49,009 nt of DNA, taken from assembly GCA_016786665.1 (NCBI GenBank), contig JAEUVZ010000042.1, positions 1 through 49,009 of the forward strand, in the 5' to 3' direction. Both the position numbers and the translations under genes were made by a program. This DNA is from Flavipsychrobacter sp. (GTDB taxonomy: Bacteria > Bacteroidota > Bacteroidia > Chitinophagales > Chitinophagaceae). The notes under the pieces were generated by a model. It was not told the DNA's origin, did no database searches, and saw only the letters and a program-made list of their open reading frames with translations. Positions 33,444 through 43,400 of the stretch are shown one piece after another (the stretch's first letter is position 1; each line of letters starts with the position of its first letter).

Positions 33444-35948
33444 ATGCGAAAAATACCCCGTTGGTTACGTATCACGCTGCAGATAAGCGGCGGGCTGCTG
33501 CTGCTGGTAGTGCTCCTGTGGCTGGGCCTGGCCGCCTATGTAAATATGAATAAAGAGTCGGTATTGCGGTCTATCAAGGCGCAGCTAAACGACAACATAA
33601 ACGGAGAGCTATCTATCGGCAGCATGGAGCCCTACCTGCTAAAGGGGTTCCCGGCTGTTTCGTTTGAGCTGCGCGACGTGCGCCTGCAGGATAGCCTCTA
33701 TAAACAACACGGCCACCGACTGATAGACGCGCGGTACCTGTACGCCAATGTAGACGTATTTTCCCTGATAAAAGGGCAGCCACACATAAAGGCCCTCACC
33801 CTGCAAGACGCTACCATATATCTCTTTACCGACAGTACGGGGTACAGCAACAAGAGCATCTTTGGCAACAACAAAAAGAAAAAAGAACCCGGGGAAAAAG
33901 AACAACCGAAAATAGGCGAGTTTAACTTCCGTAATGTGCTGTTCGTATTTGAGAACGATACAAAGTTCAAGCTATTCAAGATACAGCTGCAATCACTATC
34001 GGGCGAGCTGGACTATACAGTAACCGGGTGGGATGCACGTGTGGACGTGAACGCACTGATACAAGAGTTCAACTTTAACATTAACGCCGGCAGCTTCCTG
34101 AAAAACAAGCGGCTGGATGCGGAACTGGCAGTATCGTATGACGAAGCCAGCGCTGTAATAAACGTTCCGCTGCAAGACATAAAAATAGACAACGACGAGC
34201 TGGACCTGGGCGCGAAATTCTATACCAATACCAACCCCACCAAGTTTACCGTAAATGTGCGCACCGAAAACATTCTGTACAAGAACGCGCTGGAGCTGGT
34301 ATCGCCCAACATCTCCAAAAACCTGAAGTACCTGGACCTGAAAAAACCACTAAAGCTGCAAGCCGATATATACGGGCTGATGAAATTCAGGGATACACCA
34401 TTGGTAAACGTGCGGTGGGAAGTGCGGGATAATATATTCACCATACCGGGCGCTGAAATTACCGGTATCAGCTTTACCGGCGACTATACCAACGAGGTAG
34501 ACCCCGCCAAAGGACACAACGATAAAAACTCCCGCATACATGCCTATGGTATGAAGGGCAACTACATGGACATACCCTTCACCGCCGACACGATAGCGGT
34601 TACCAACCTGATAACCCCCACGCTGGAAGGGCGCTTCAAATCGAAGTTTGACATTGCTAAGCTGGGGCCTGTAGTGGGCGACCGCTCGTTCCGGTTCAAG
34701 GATGGCCAGGCAGACCTGAACCTGGTGTACAAAGGTTCCGTTAACCCCAAAGACGACACAACGCCTACCTATGTAAATGGATACGTACAGATAAAGAACG
34801 CCGCCCTCTCTTACCTGCCGAGAAACCTGAATTTTACCAACAGCAGCCTGACATTGCTGTTCCGGGAACACGACCTGTACCTGAACGATATGCGGCTGCA
34901 TACCGGCACCACCACGCTGAATATGAAGGGCACTGTGCTGAACTTTGTAAACCTGTACTACAGCGACCCGGCCAAAGTACTGATAGACCTGGACATAAAA
35001 AGCCCGATGATAAACCTGAATGAGTTCCGCAGCCTGCTGGCGAACCGCGGCGCATACAGCAGCCCTGCTGCCAATGGCGCCCAGGTAGCGCGCGCTGCCA
35101 ACCGGCTGGACAACCTGCTGGAGCAAAGCAGCATGCACATGCTGATAAACGTGAACCAGGTAAAATACCGGAAATTTAACGCGAGCAATATACGCGCTGA
35201 TGTAAGCCTGACCGAGAACGCGATAGCAGTAAAAGACGTGCATGTAAACCACGCCGATGGAAGCATACAGCTAAACGCCCGCCTGAACCAGGGCGCTACC
35301 GTAAACCAACTGGACCTTGACGCACGGGTAGATAATGTACACATCAACCAGTTCCTGGAGGCATTTGAAAACTTCGGGCAGCAGACCCTAACACCGGAAA
35401 ATATACAGGGGCGCTTCTTTACCCAGGCGAAACTCTCCGGAAAAATAACCGACAAGGGAGATATTGTATCGCGCTCGCTGAACGGGCAACTGAGCTTCAA
35501 CCTGAAAGACGGCGCCCTGGTAAACTTCGGGCCGCTGATGAACGTGGGCAAATACATCTTCCGCAAACGCCGGCTGGAGCGCGTGGAATTTAAAGACCTG
35601 AAGAACACCCTAGAGGTGAAGGGCGATAAAATAGTGATACCTGAAATGATGATAGAAAGTACGGCCCTGAACGCACGGGTAGAAGGCGTGTACGCACTGG
35701 GTACCGGAACGGACATAGGCGTGGATATACCCCTGCGCAACCCTAAAAAGGACGAACTGATACTAGACGACAGCCTGCGCAGCGACCAGCAAATGAAAGG
35801 CCTGGTGATACATCTGCGGGCGGTAGACGATGAAAACGGGAAAACAAAAATAAAACTACAAGACCGTAAGGCCGCCCAACAGCAGGAAAGTGAGCAGAAA
35901 AGCCGCCGCGAGCAACGCCGCGAGCGCAGAAGGAACCGTGGAAACTAG
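33444..35948 (+). CDS. AsmA-family envelope protein
   Basis: An 834-residue protein. The N-terminal membrane anchor is at about 10-34 (LQISGGLLLLVVLLWLGLAAYV). The long beta-rich body has the AsmA N-terminal pattern (SIKAQLNDNINGELSIGSMEP ... VSFELRDVRLQDSLY) and the C-terminal AsmA-like region (about 600-760: LDARVDNVHINQFLEAFENFG, LNGQLSFNLKDGALVNFGPL). The final 40 residues are highly charged (QKSRREQRRERRRNRGN). AsmA-like proteins span the periplasm and are implicated in lipid transport between the membranes. It is monocistronic, has a dyad upstream, and its TAG stop overlaps the GGGP synthase stop in CTAG (35945-35948). Confidence 0.87.
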   Translation: MRKIPRWLRITLQISGGLLLLVVLLWLGLAAYVNMNKESVLRSIKAQLNDNINGELSIGSMEPYLLKGFPAVSFELRDVRLQDSLYKQHGHRLIDARYLYANVDVFSLIKGQPHIKALTLQDATIYLFTDSTGYSNKSIFGNNKKKKEPGEKEQPKIGEFNFRNVLFVFENDTKFKLFKIQLQSLSGELDYTVTGWDARVDVNALIQEFNFNINAGSFLKNKRLDAELAVSYDEASAVINVPLQDIKIDNDELDLGAKFYTNTNPTKFTVNVRTENILYKNALELVSPNISKNLKYLDLKKPLKLQADIYGLMKFRDTPLVNVRWEVRDNIFTIPGAEITGISFTGDYTNEVDPAKGHNDKNSRIHAYGMKGNYMDIPFTADTIAVTNLITPTLEGRFKSKFDIAKLGPVVGDRSFRFKDGQADLNLVYKGSVNPKDDTTPTYVNGYVQIKNAALSYLPRNLNFTNSSLTLLFREHDLYLNDMRLHTGTTTLNMKGTVLNFVNLYYSDPAKVLIDLDIKSPMINLNEFRSLLANRGAYSSPAANGAQVARAANRLDNLLEQSSMHMLINVNQVKYRKFNASNIRADVSLTENAIAVKDVHVNHADGSIQLNARLNQGATVNQLDLDARVDNVHINQFLEAFENFGQQTLTPENIQGRFFTQAKLSGKITDKGDIVSRSLNGQLSFNLKDGALVNFGPLMNVGKYIFRKRRLERVEFKDLKNTLEVKGDKIVIPEMMIESTALNARVEGVYALGTGTDIGVDIPLRNPKKDELILDDSLRSDQQMKGLVIHLRAVDDENGKTKIKLQDRKAAQQQESEQKSRREQRRERRRNRGN

Positions 35949-36706
35949 TCCTGGTGTACACGTGCTACCTTGGTAGCCTGGGCCAGGTCTTTAATAAGCA
36001 TGGGGTCACGCTCTATGGCATTGCCGACTACTACCACCTGTGCGCCTGCCTGGCAGTTGGCATATACCTTGTCGGGGGTCTGTATGCCGCCGCCTACAAA
36101 CATGGGGATGTCTATATGGCTGCTCACCTTGTGAATCATTTCGGTAGAGATGGGATTGCGCGCACCACTGCCTGCATCCATGTATATAATGTGCTTTCCC
36201 TGCAGCTCGCCCGCCCATGCGGTGCAGAGCGCTATATCGGGCTTGTTGGCCGGTATGGGTGCCGCATTGCTGATGTAGGAAACGGTAGTAGGGCTGCCAC
36301 CATCGATGACCATGTAGCCGGTAGATATTACTTCCAGCCCGCTGGCCTTTACCATTGGCGCCGATATTACATGCTGGCCGATAAGGTGCTCCGGGTTGCG
36401 TCCTGAAATAAGGGACAAGTACAGCAACGCATCGGCATATGGAGTAACCTGCGAGGGGCTACCCGGAAACAAGATAACGGGTATGTCGCTATCGGCCTTA
36501 AAGCGCTGAATGCAGTTTTCCATCTGGTGCGCTACCACAAGGCTGCCGCCCATAAGCAGATAATCAACCCCCGCATCGTTGCAGAGCTCCGCGAGGTATT
36601 GCATATCGGCAGGCGCTACCTTGTCGGGGTCTACCAGCACCGCAAACCCACTCTTTCCACCTCGTTTAAGGTTCAGTAACTGCTGATATATCTGTCCTGT
36701 CGCCAT
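35945..36706 (-). CDS. geranylgeranylglyceryl/heptaprenylglyceryl phosphate synthase (PcrB/GGGPS family)
   Basis: A 253-residue TIM-barrel prenyltransferase. Family marks include FAVLVDPDKV near 22-31, DYLLMGGSLV, PVILFPGSPSQV, the YMDAGSGARNPIS phosphate-binding stretch, and FVGGGIQTPDKV and VVVGNAIE near the end. The enzyme joins sn-glycerol-1-phosphate to a polyprenyl diphosphate. It is the archaeal-lipid enzyme, but a bacterial group is known, including from Bacteroidota; product use in these bacteria is unclear. No glycerol-1-phosphate dehydrogenase gene is in the window. The gene follows mscL by 66 bases, and an 11-bp hairpin (36715-36753) ends 8 bases before its ATG. It converges with the AsmA-like gene on a shared CTAG. 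Confidence 0.9.
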   Translation of the reverse strand: MATGQIYQQLLNLKRGGKSGFAVLVDPDKVAPADMQYLAELCNDAGVDYLLMGGSLVVAHQMENCIQRFKADSDIPVILFPGSPSQVTPYADALLYLSLISGRNPEHLIGQHVISAPMVKASGLEVISTGYMVIDGGSPTTVSYISNAAPIPANKPDIALCTAWAGELQGKHIIYMDAGSGARNPISTEMIHKVSSHIDIPMFVGGGIQTPDKVYANCQAGAQVVVVGNAIERDPMLIKDLAQATKVARVHQD

Positions 36707-36714
36707 TCTTTAAG

Positions 36715-36753
36715 TAAATTCCGCACTTCTGTAGTACAAAAATGCGGAATTTA
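36715..36753 (-). promoter_or_regulatory. perfect 11-bp inverted repeat in the leader of the GGGP synthase gene
   Basis: TAAATTCCGCA (36715-36725) pairs with TGCGGAATTTA (36743-36753), loop 17 bases. On the minus strand it ends 8 bases before the ATG at 36706 and has no T run. It could end mscL transcription poorly or occlude the start region of the next gene. Confidence 0.5.
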
Positions 36754-36772
36754 TCGGGTAATTATGTTAATC

Positions 36773-37210
36773 CTACTTCTTTTTTAGCTCATCACGTATT
36801 TCGGCAAGTAACTGCTCGGTAGGCGATGGGGCCGCCGGAGCAGCGGGAGCCGCCGCTTCTTTCTTCTTCAGGCTATTCATCAGCTTAATGACGATGAAAA
36901 TACAGAAGGCCACAATGAGGAAATCGACAATGGTTTGAATAAAATCGCCATATGCCAGCACGTTAGCACCCGCCGCTTTGGCTTCCGCCAGCGATTTAAA
37001 CTCTGAAACGCCCTCTTTAGAGGCTTTCAGCACTACAAACTTATCGTTGAACTTAGAGCCATCGCCCATGAGGCCTATCACGGGCATTAGTATATCATCT
37101 ACCAACGCTGTTACTATTTTACCGAACGCAGCGCCGATGATCACACCGACCGCCAGGTCCATTACGTTGCCCTTCATGGCAAACTCCTTGAACTCTTTAA
37201 AAAACCCCAT
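36773..37210 (-). CDS. mscL: large-conductance mechanosensitive channel
   Basis: A 145-residue MscL. The N-terminal [27 protein letters not shown] motif (amphipathic helix and pore-lining TM1) and the second membrane span [19 protein letters not shown] are both evident. The loop between them is long and lysine-rich, and the C-terminal bundle ends ELKKK after an alanine/proline-rich linker ([17 protein letters not shown]). It is a homopentameric inner-membrane safety valve that opens under osmotic downshock. It is followed by the GGGP synthase gene. The upstream region to the TetR gene (37211-37406) is AT-rich and holds promoters for both directions. Confidence 0.97.
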   Translation of the reverse strand: MGFFKEFKEFAMKGNVMDLAVGVIIGAAFGKIVTALVDDILMPVIGLMGDGSKFNDKFVVLKASKEGVSEFKSLAEAKAAGANVLAYGDFIQTIVDFLIVAFCIFIVIKLMNSLKKKEAAAPAAPAAPSPTEQLLAEIRDELKKK

Positions 37211-37388
37211 AACAGACTTTTGATTAATTATTAATTAATAATACGTAATAAAACTACGGTTTTGCCCCGAGATTGTCAAGCTGCGGGCTATTTACGGCAA
37301 AAAGGTAATAGCTGAGTATCAATTTTATAAATAGCGTGCATAGAAACAAAGTATACTCAGGAAACGTTCGGCGCAAGAAATGTTTCCA

Positions 37389-37396
37389 TAGTTTTG
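37389..37396 (+). promoter_or_regulatory. TAnnTTTG promoter box of the TetR-efflux operon
   Basis: TAGTTTTG fits the -7 consensus, 10 bases before the ATG at 37407. TTCG at 37367-37370 is a near match to the -33 element with 18-base spacing. Confidence 0.55.
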
Positions 37397-37406
37397 CCCG
37401 GCAAAT

Positions 37407-38033
37407 ATGGAAGCATTAACTAAAATACTCAGTGCGGCGGTGGAACTCTTTGGCCAATACGGCTTTAAGACCATTACCATGGATGATATTGCCAGGAGAG
37501 CGGGTATTTCGAAGAAGACGTTGTACCAGCACTTCGCCAATAAAGACGAAGTAGTGAAGGAGGCTGTGATGTGGTATAAAAACCATATAGACGGCCAATG
37601 CCGCAAACTGATGACGGATACGGAAAACGCCATAGAGGCGATGGTGCGCATAAAAACGATGATGGACCACTCGTACAAGCAAACCAACCCGATGGCCATA
37701 ATGGAACTGCAACGGTACTACCCCGAGGGATATAAAGCCTTCCGGGAGAGCCTGATAACCCAGGACGTGGCCGCGGTGAAGGAAAACCTGGACCAGGGAA
37801 TAGCCGAAGGCCTCTACCGGGAGAACCTGAACACCGACCTGGTAGCGAAGTTCCACCTGGAGTCGGCGCTGCTGCTGATGCAGCCTAACCTGATGGTGAA
37901 CGACCGGGAAGACCTGAAAGCGGTGAACCACGAAATAACAGAACTGTTCCTGTACGGAATAATGACCCCCAAAGGAGAAAAACTATACCACAAATACAAA
38001 GAAAAATACCTAAAGGAAGCACACAAGATATGA
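37407..38033 (+). CDS. TetR/AcrR-family transcriptional regulator
   Basis: A 208-residue protein. The N-terminal DNA-binding domain (about 1-50) has the TetR signature AVELFGQYGFKTITMDDIARRAGISKKTLYQHFANKDEVV. The C-terminal domain (about 60-208) is helical and would hold the ligand pocket. Its stop overlaps the start of the TolC gene (ATGA at 38030-38033), so it is translationally coupled to the pump genes it probably represses. TetR proteins usually bind palindromes at their own promoter; none was recognised with certainty in 37211-37406. Confidence 0.93.
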   Translation: MEALTKILSAAVELFGQYGFKTITMDDIARRAGISKKTLYQHFANKDEVVKEAVMWYKNHIDGQCRKLMTDTENAIEAMVRIKTMMDHSYKQTNPMAIMELQRYYPEGYKAFRESLITQDVAAVKENLDQGIAEGLYRENLNTDLVAKFHLESALLLMQPNLMVNDREDLKAVNHEITELFLYGIMTPKGEKLYHKYKEKYLKEAHKI

Positions 38034-39367
38034 GACGAACACTAGTGAGCATATTAGCACTGGCAGCCTGCGGCACACAGGCATGGGCCCAAGAGCCGAT
38101 GCAGCTGAGCCTGAGCAATGCTATGGAGTATGCTGTAAAGAACAACGCCGCGGCTAAAAACGCACGGATAGACGTGGCCATACAGGAGGCACAAAACAAA
38201 CAAACCACAGCTATAGCCCTGCCGCAACTGAACGCGAAAGGCGACTTCACGGGATTCTTCAACGTGCAGAAAGCGTTTGTGCCGGGTGAATTCATCGGAC
38301 AGCCGGGCACCTTTGTACCTGTGGCCTTCACGCCCCGGTACTCTACCACAGCGAGCGCTACTGCCACGCAGGTACTTTTTGACGGGTCGGTACTGGTGGC
38401 GCTGCAAGCCCGCCAGGCGGTAATGGAGCTAGCCATGAAAAAAGGCCGGCTGACGGAAGAGATGATACGCTACGAGGTGCAGAAAGCGTACTATGGCATT
38501 GTGATAGCACATCGCCAGGTATCGATACTGAACCGCTCGCTGGCATCGCTCCGGTCTATAGCCGATGACCTGCGCCAACTGAAGGAAGCGGGCTTTGTAG
38601 AAAAAATAGAACTGGACCGCACCAATGTTCAAGTGAACAACCTGGCTACTGACAGCCTGAAAGCACACAGCTTTCTGGAAGTGAGTGAGCAGGGGCTGAA
38701 GTATGCTATGGGGCTGGACATTAACACACCGATAGTGCTGACCGACACCTCGGTAGAAGGGGCGATAGACAAAGGCGTGCAACTGGCGAGCAGCGCTGCC
38801 AACTACAACAGCCGTACTGAGTATGCGCTGCTGCAAAACCTGCAACAATTGAACAACTATAACCTGAAGCGCTACAAACTGGCGGCACTGCCCTCGCTGG
38901 CCGCCGTGGGAAGCCTGGGCTACAACTTTGGAACCAACAGCTTCAACCAGGTGTTTGACTTCCGCAAGTACTACCAGTTCTTCTCGTTTGCGGGGCTACA
39001 ACTGAACGTTCCTCTCTTCAGCGGCTTCAAACGCACTAACCAGGTGAGGGAAGCGAAGCTGAACATAGAACGCACCAACAATGATATAGAACAGCAGAAG
39101 CTCTCTATTGACTTTGAAGTGGAAAGCTCTAAGACCACGTTTAAGAACGCACTGATACAACTGAAAAGCCAGGAACAAAACCTGCAACTGGCACAAACAG
39201 TGCTGGAACTGGCCCAAAAGAAATATAAGGCCGGTGTGGGCAGCAATATAGAAGTGAACCAGGCTCAAACGGAATTGCTCCGCGCACAAAATAACTACTT
39301 CACCACCCTGCTGGAATCGATAACCGCTCAGTCGGACCTACAGAAAGCTTTGGGAAATTTTAAATAG
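38030..39367 (+). CDS. TolC-family outer-membrane efflux protein
   Basis: A 445-residue protein with a signal peptide (about 1-20, ending in TQAWA). Two OEP repeats form long helical hairpins: MEYAVKNNAAAKNARIDVAIQEA near the start and KYKAGVGSNIEVNQAQTELLRAQNNYF near the end, each followed by strand segments. It forms the trimeric exit duct of a tripartite pump. Start overlaps the TetR stop (ATGA). Next gene is the membrane-fusion adaptor, 25 bases on. Confidence 0.95.
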   Translation: MRRTLVSILALAACGTQAWAQEPMQLSLSNAMEYAVKNNAAAKNARIDVAIQEAQNKQTTAIALPQLNAKGDFTGFFNVQKAFVPGEFIGQPGTFVPVAFTPRYSTTASATATQVLFDGSVLVALQARQAVMELAMKKGRLTEEMIRYEVQKAYYGIVIAHRQVSILNRSLASLRSIADDLRQLKEAGFVEKIELDRTNVQVNNLATDSLKAHSFLEVSEQGLKYAMGLDINTPIVLTDTSVEGAIDKGVQLASSAANYNSRTEYALLQNLQQLNNYNLKRYKLAALPSLAAVGSLGYNFGTNSFNQVFDFRKYYQFFSFAGLQLNVPLFSGFKRTNQVREAKLNIERTNNDIEQQKLSIDFEVESSKTTFKNALIQLKSQEQNLQLAQTVLELAQKKYKAGVGSNIEVNQAQTELLRAQNNYFTTLLESITAQSDLQKALGNFK

Positions 39368-39392
39368 ACAAAAGACAAACACATATATACAG

Positions 39393-40439
39393 ATGAAACG
39401 TTCGATATATTTATTAGCAGCCACCACCCTATTCTTTGCTTCGTGCGGCGGCGGGGAAACAGAAAAAAAGAAAGATGCAAAAGCAGATTCAACTGCTTCG
39501 GCAAGAAAGGCTATTCCTGTATCTGTACTAGAAGTACAGCCTGCACCCTTTACCGGCTACATAGAAATTCAGTCGCAGATAGTAGGCGATGAAAACGTGA
39601 ATGCATTACCGCAGGCGCCCGGCGCCGTAAAAAGCATTAATGTGCAGGTAGGTCAGAAAGTAAACAAAGGACAAGTGCTTGCTTCTATAGACGCAGCCGC
39701 CCTGGACCAGCAGATAAAAGCCACTGAGCCGAACATCATACTGGCCAAAACCCTGTATGAAAAGCAGCAGAAACTCTGGGAACAGCAAATAGGTACGGAA
39801 GTGCAACTGCTGCAGGCGAAAGCCGCCTATGAGAGCGCAACCGCCGGCAAGGCGGCACTGGTAGCGCAGCGCGGTATGTACCGCATTGTATCGCCTATCA
39901 GCGGTACGGTAGACCAGGTAAACCTGAAAGTAGGCGACATAGCCGGCGGAATGAACCCGAACGGGATACGCGTAGTGGACCTGGCCAAAATGAAAGCAGA
40001 AGCCAGGTTGGGAGAAAACTACCTGGGTAAAGTGAAAGGCGGTGACGAAGTGATACTGGTACTACAGGACATACAAGATTCGATAATAACCAAGGTAAGC
40101 CATGTGGCACAGTCGGTAGACCCTGCATCGCGCTCGTTCATTGTAGAGGTAAAGCTGGGGAATAACAAAAAGCTTCGCCCGAACATGTCTTGCAAAATGA
40201 AGATAGCGAACTATAAGAACCCGAACGTAATTACCGTTCCGGTATCGGTGATACAGAAAACGAGCGAAGGCGAGGTGATCTATGTAGCCAACGGCAACAA
40301 AGCTAAAGCAGTAATGGTAAGTACCGGCCAGAACTCTAACGGCATGGTGGAAATACTGTCGGGGCTGGAAGCGGGAGAGAAGATAATAGTGGAAGGATAC
40401 GAAGAGCTGGATAACGGCGCGCCTATCACGGTAAAGTAA
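39393..40439 (+). CDS. RND efflux periplasmic adaptor (HlyD/AcrA-type lipoprotein)
   Basis: A 348-residue membrane-fusion protein. The lipobox FFASC (Cys18) followed by GGG places it in a membrane by lipid anchor. The domains are a biotinyl-lipoyl-like segment (LPQAPGAVKSINVQVGQKVNKGQVLASID, about 70-98), a helical hairpin (about 100-150), its second half (YRIVSPISGTVDQVNLKVGD), a beta-barrel and a membrane-proximal domain (VPVSVIQKTSEGEVIYVANG). It bridges the TolC-type duct and the RND pump encoded on either side. Gaps are 25 and 34 bases. Confidence 0.95.
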   Translation: MKRSIYLLAATTLFFASCGGGETEKKKDAKADSTASARKAIPVSVLEVQPAPFTGYIEIQSQIVGDENVNALPQAPGAVKSINVQVGQKVNKGQVLASIDAAALDQQIKATEPNIILAKTLYEKQQKLWEQQIGTEVQLLQAKAAYESATAGKAALVAQRGMYRIVSPISGTVDQVNLKVGDIAGGMNPNGIRVVDLAKMKAEARLGENYLGKVKGGDEVILVLQDIQDSIITKVSHVAQSVDPASRSFIVEVKLGNNKKLRPNMSCKMKIANYKNPNVITVPVSVIQKTSEGEVIYVANGNKAKAVMVSTGQNSNGMVEILSGLEAGEKIIVEGYEELDNGAPITVK

Positions 40440-40473
40440 TATCCCTATTCGCACACAGACTAATAAAAGAGCA

Positions 40474-43400
40474 ATGAAAGACAAATTCAAAGAGTTTAAA
40501 TTATCGAGCTGGGCGATAGACAATCCCACGGCTATATACATACTTACTATAATCGTTACTCTTTTAGGGTTGGCGGCCTACAACAGCCTGCCTAAGGAAA
40601 ACTTCCCGGAGATAAAACTGACACAGATATATGTGCAGACCATTTATCCCGGCACCTCTCCTGACAACATGGAGAACCTGGTAACGAAACCCATAGAAAA
40701 GGAAGTAAAAAACCTGACCGGGGTAAAGAAAGTAACGAGTAACTCCTTCCAGGATTTCTCGGTAGTGATTGTAGAGTTTAATACCGATGTAGAAGTAAAG
40801 CAGGCGAAGCAGGACGTGAAAGACGCGGTGGACAAAGCCCGCCCCGAGCTGCCGCAAAACCTGCCCAATGAACCCGAGGTGAAAGACATAGACCTCTCGG
40901 AAATGCCGATACTGTATGTGAATATATCGGGCAACTACGACCTGAACCGCCTCAAAAACTACTCTGACCGGATAAAAGACCGGATAGAAGAGTTTAAAGA
41001 AATAAAGCGCGTAGAAATGGTGGGTGCGCTGGAGCGGGAGATACAGATAAACCTGGACATGTTTAAAATGCAGGCGGCAGGCATCACGTTTGATGATGTG
41101 GAGCGCACCGTGGCTATGGAAAACATCTCGGCAACCCCGGGGCAGGTAGCAATGAACAACCAGAAGCGCATACTGAGTGTGCGCAATGAGTTTAAAAGCG
41201 CGGCGCAAATAGGTAATGTAATAATAAAGAACCAGCAGGGCAGCTCTATTTACCTTAGGGATATAGCCGATGTGCTGGACAACTTTGAAGAACAGGAAAG
41301 CTATGCGCGCCTGGATGGCAAGAACGTAATAACGCTGAACATCATTAAAGCACAAGGCGAAAACCTGATAGACGCCTCGGAGAAGATTGAAAAGTTGGTG
41401 GAAGATATGAAGGCGCAGGAGCTACCTAAAGACCTGGACATCGTGCTGACGGGCGACCAGTCGGAGCAAACGAAGACCACCCTGCACGACCTCATCAACA
41501 CGATTATCATTGGCTTCTTGTTGGTAACCGTCATCCTGATGTTCTTTATGGGTGTTACCAATGCCCTGTTCGTGGCGTTGTCGGTTCCATTGTCGTGCGC
41601 TATCGCGTTCCTGGTGATGCCGGCATTTGGATTTACGCTGAATATGATCGTACTGTTCTCGTTCCTGCTGGCGCTGGGGATAGTGGTGGATGACGCGATT
41701 GTGGTTATTGAGAACACGCACCGGATATTCGGTAATGGAAAGATGCCTATCAAGCAGGCTGCCAAGTATGCCACCGGCGAGGTATTCCTCCCTGTGCTTA
41801 CCGGTACACTCACCACACTGATACCGTTCATCCCGCTTGCGTTCTGGGATGGCATCATTGGTGAGTTCATGTTCTTCCTGCCAATAACACTTATCATTAC
41901 GTTGATAGCCTCACTATTGGTGGCCTATATTATCAACCCGGTATTCGCGGTGAGTTTCATGAAACCAGAGAACTATGAAGAGCGTAAGAACAACCGCCGT
42001 TTCGGCAAGCGCGACAAGGTGCTGCTGGTCATCTTCCTGTTCATTGCACTTATCTGTTTCCTGGGTGGCAGTATAGGCATGGGCAACTTTGTACTGTTCG
42101 TGTATGTGTTCATCTTGCTGGAGCGCTATGTGTTCTCTAAATGGATACACACCTTCCAGACAAAGACATGGCCCGCCTTCCAGAACTGGTACACCCGCTG
42201 GCTGAAAAAAGCGCTGGCTAACCCCGGCAAGGTGGTAGTTGGCACTGTAGTATTGTTCATAATGACCCTCGTACTCTTCGCAGTGAGGAAACCGGAAGTA
42301 TTGTTCTTCCCCAACCAACAGCCGAACTTCGCCTATGTGTACCTGAATATGCCCGTTGGTACCGACCAGGCATACACCAATAAGGTGCTGGGCGACCTGG
42401 AGCAAAAGGTGTACAAAGCGCTGGACATAGACGTGAAGACGGGCAAGAAAAACCCGATGGTAAAATCTATCATCTCCAACGTAACCGTGGGTGCGGTAGA
42501 CCCGAGCAGCGGCGAGGTAGGCAACTTCCCCAACAAAGGAAAGATAACTGTGGCTTTCGTAGGCTTTGCTGACCGTGACGGCAAATCGTCGGCGGAATAC
42601 CTGGAGAAAGTGCGGGCGGCGATAAAAGGAGTGCCGGGCGCGGAAGTAACCGTAGATAAGGAAAGCGGCGGCCCACCCTTGCCAAAGCCGATAGTGGTGG
42701 AGATAACAGGCGACAACCTGGACTCGCTGGTGGTGACCTCCGAGCGTCTGAAAAAGTACCTGGTGAGCAAGAATATAGCCGGAGTGGAAGAACTGCGTTC
42801 TGACTTCCAGGCCAAGAACCCGGAAATCATATTTGACCTGGACCGCGAACGCATGAACAACGAGGGCATAACCACCATGCAGGTAGTGGGTGGCCTGCGC
42901 ACCGCGGTATTTGGTAAAGAGATATCCCGTTTCCGCGATGCGAACGACGACTACCCTATTACCCTGCGCCTGAAAAAGGAACAACGCGAGGATATAGACG
43001 CGGTGCGGAACATGCCTATTATTTACCGCGACATGGGTATGGGTGGCCTGGTACGCCAGGTGCCTGTCAGCGCCTTTGCCGACGTGCGCTATGCGACGAC
43101 CTATGGTGGCATTAAGCGCAAAGACCAGAAGCGTATCATTACCCTGGGCTCCAACGTAGTAGGCGATGCCAACCCGAACGATGTAGTAGCGGCCGTACAG
43201 GCTGAAATTGACAAGTTCAGCGCACCGGCAGGCATCAGCATAAAGATGGGCGGCCAGCAGGAAGAGCAGGCGGAAACAGCCAGCTTCCTGGGTGGCGCTA
43301 TGGGTATCTCTGTGGTATTAATATTCCTGCTGCTCATTATGCAGTTCAACTCCCTGAGCCGTTCGGTAATTATCCTGAGCGAGGTAGTGTTCAGTATCAT

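Noticed and set aside
34350-35252. 300-codon minus-strand frame inside the AsmA-like gene
   Set aside because: It is a shadow frame caused by codon bias; the plus-strand gene is complete and fits its family.
41914-42984. 356-codon minus-strand frame inside the RND gene
   Set aside because: It is antisense to a strongly conserved pump and shows no signal or domain.
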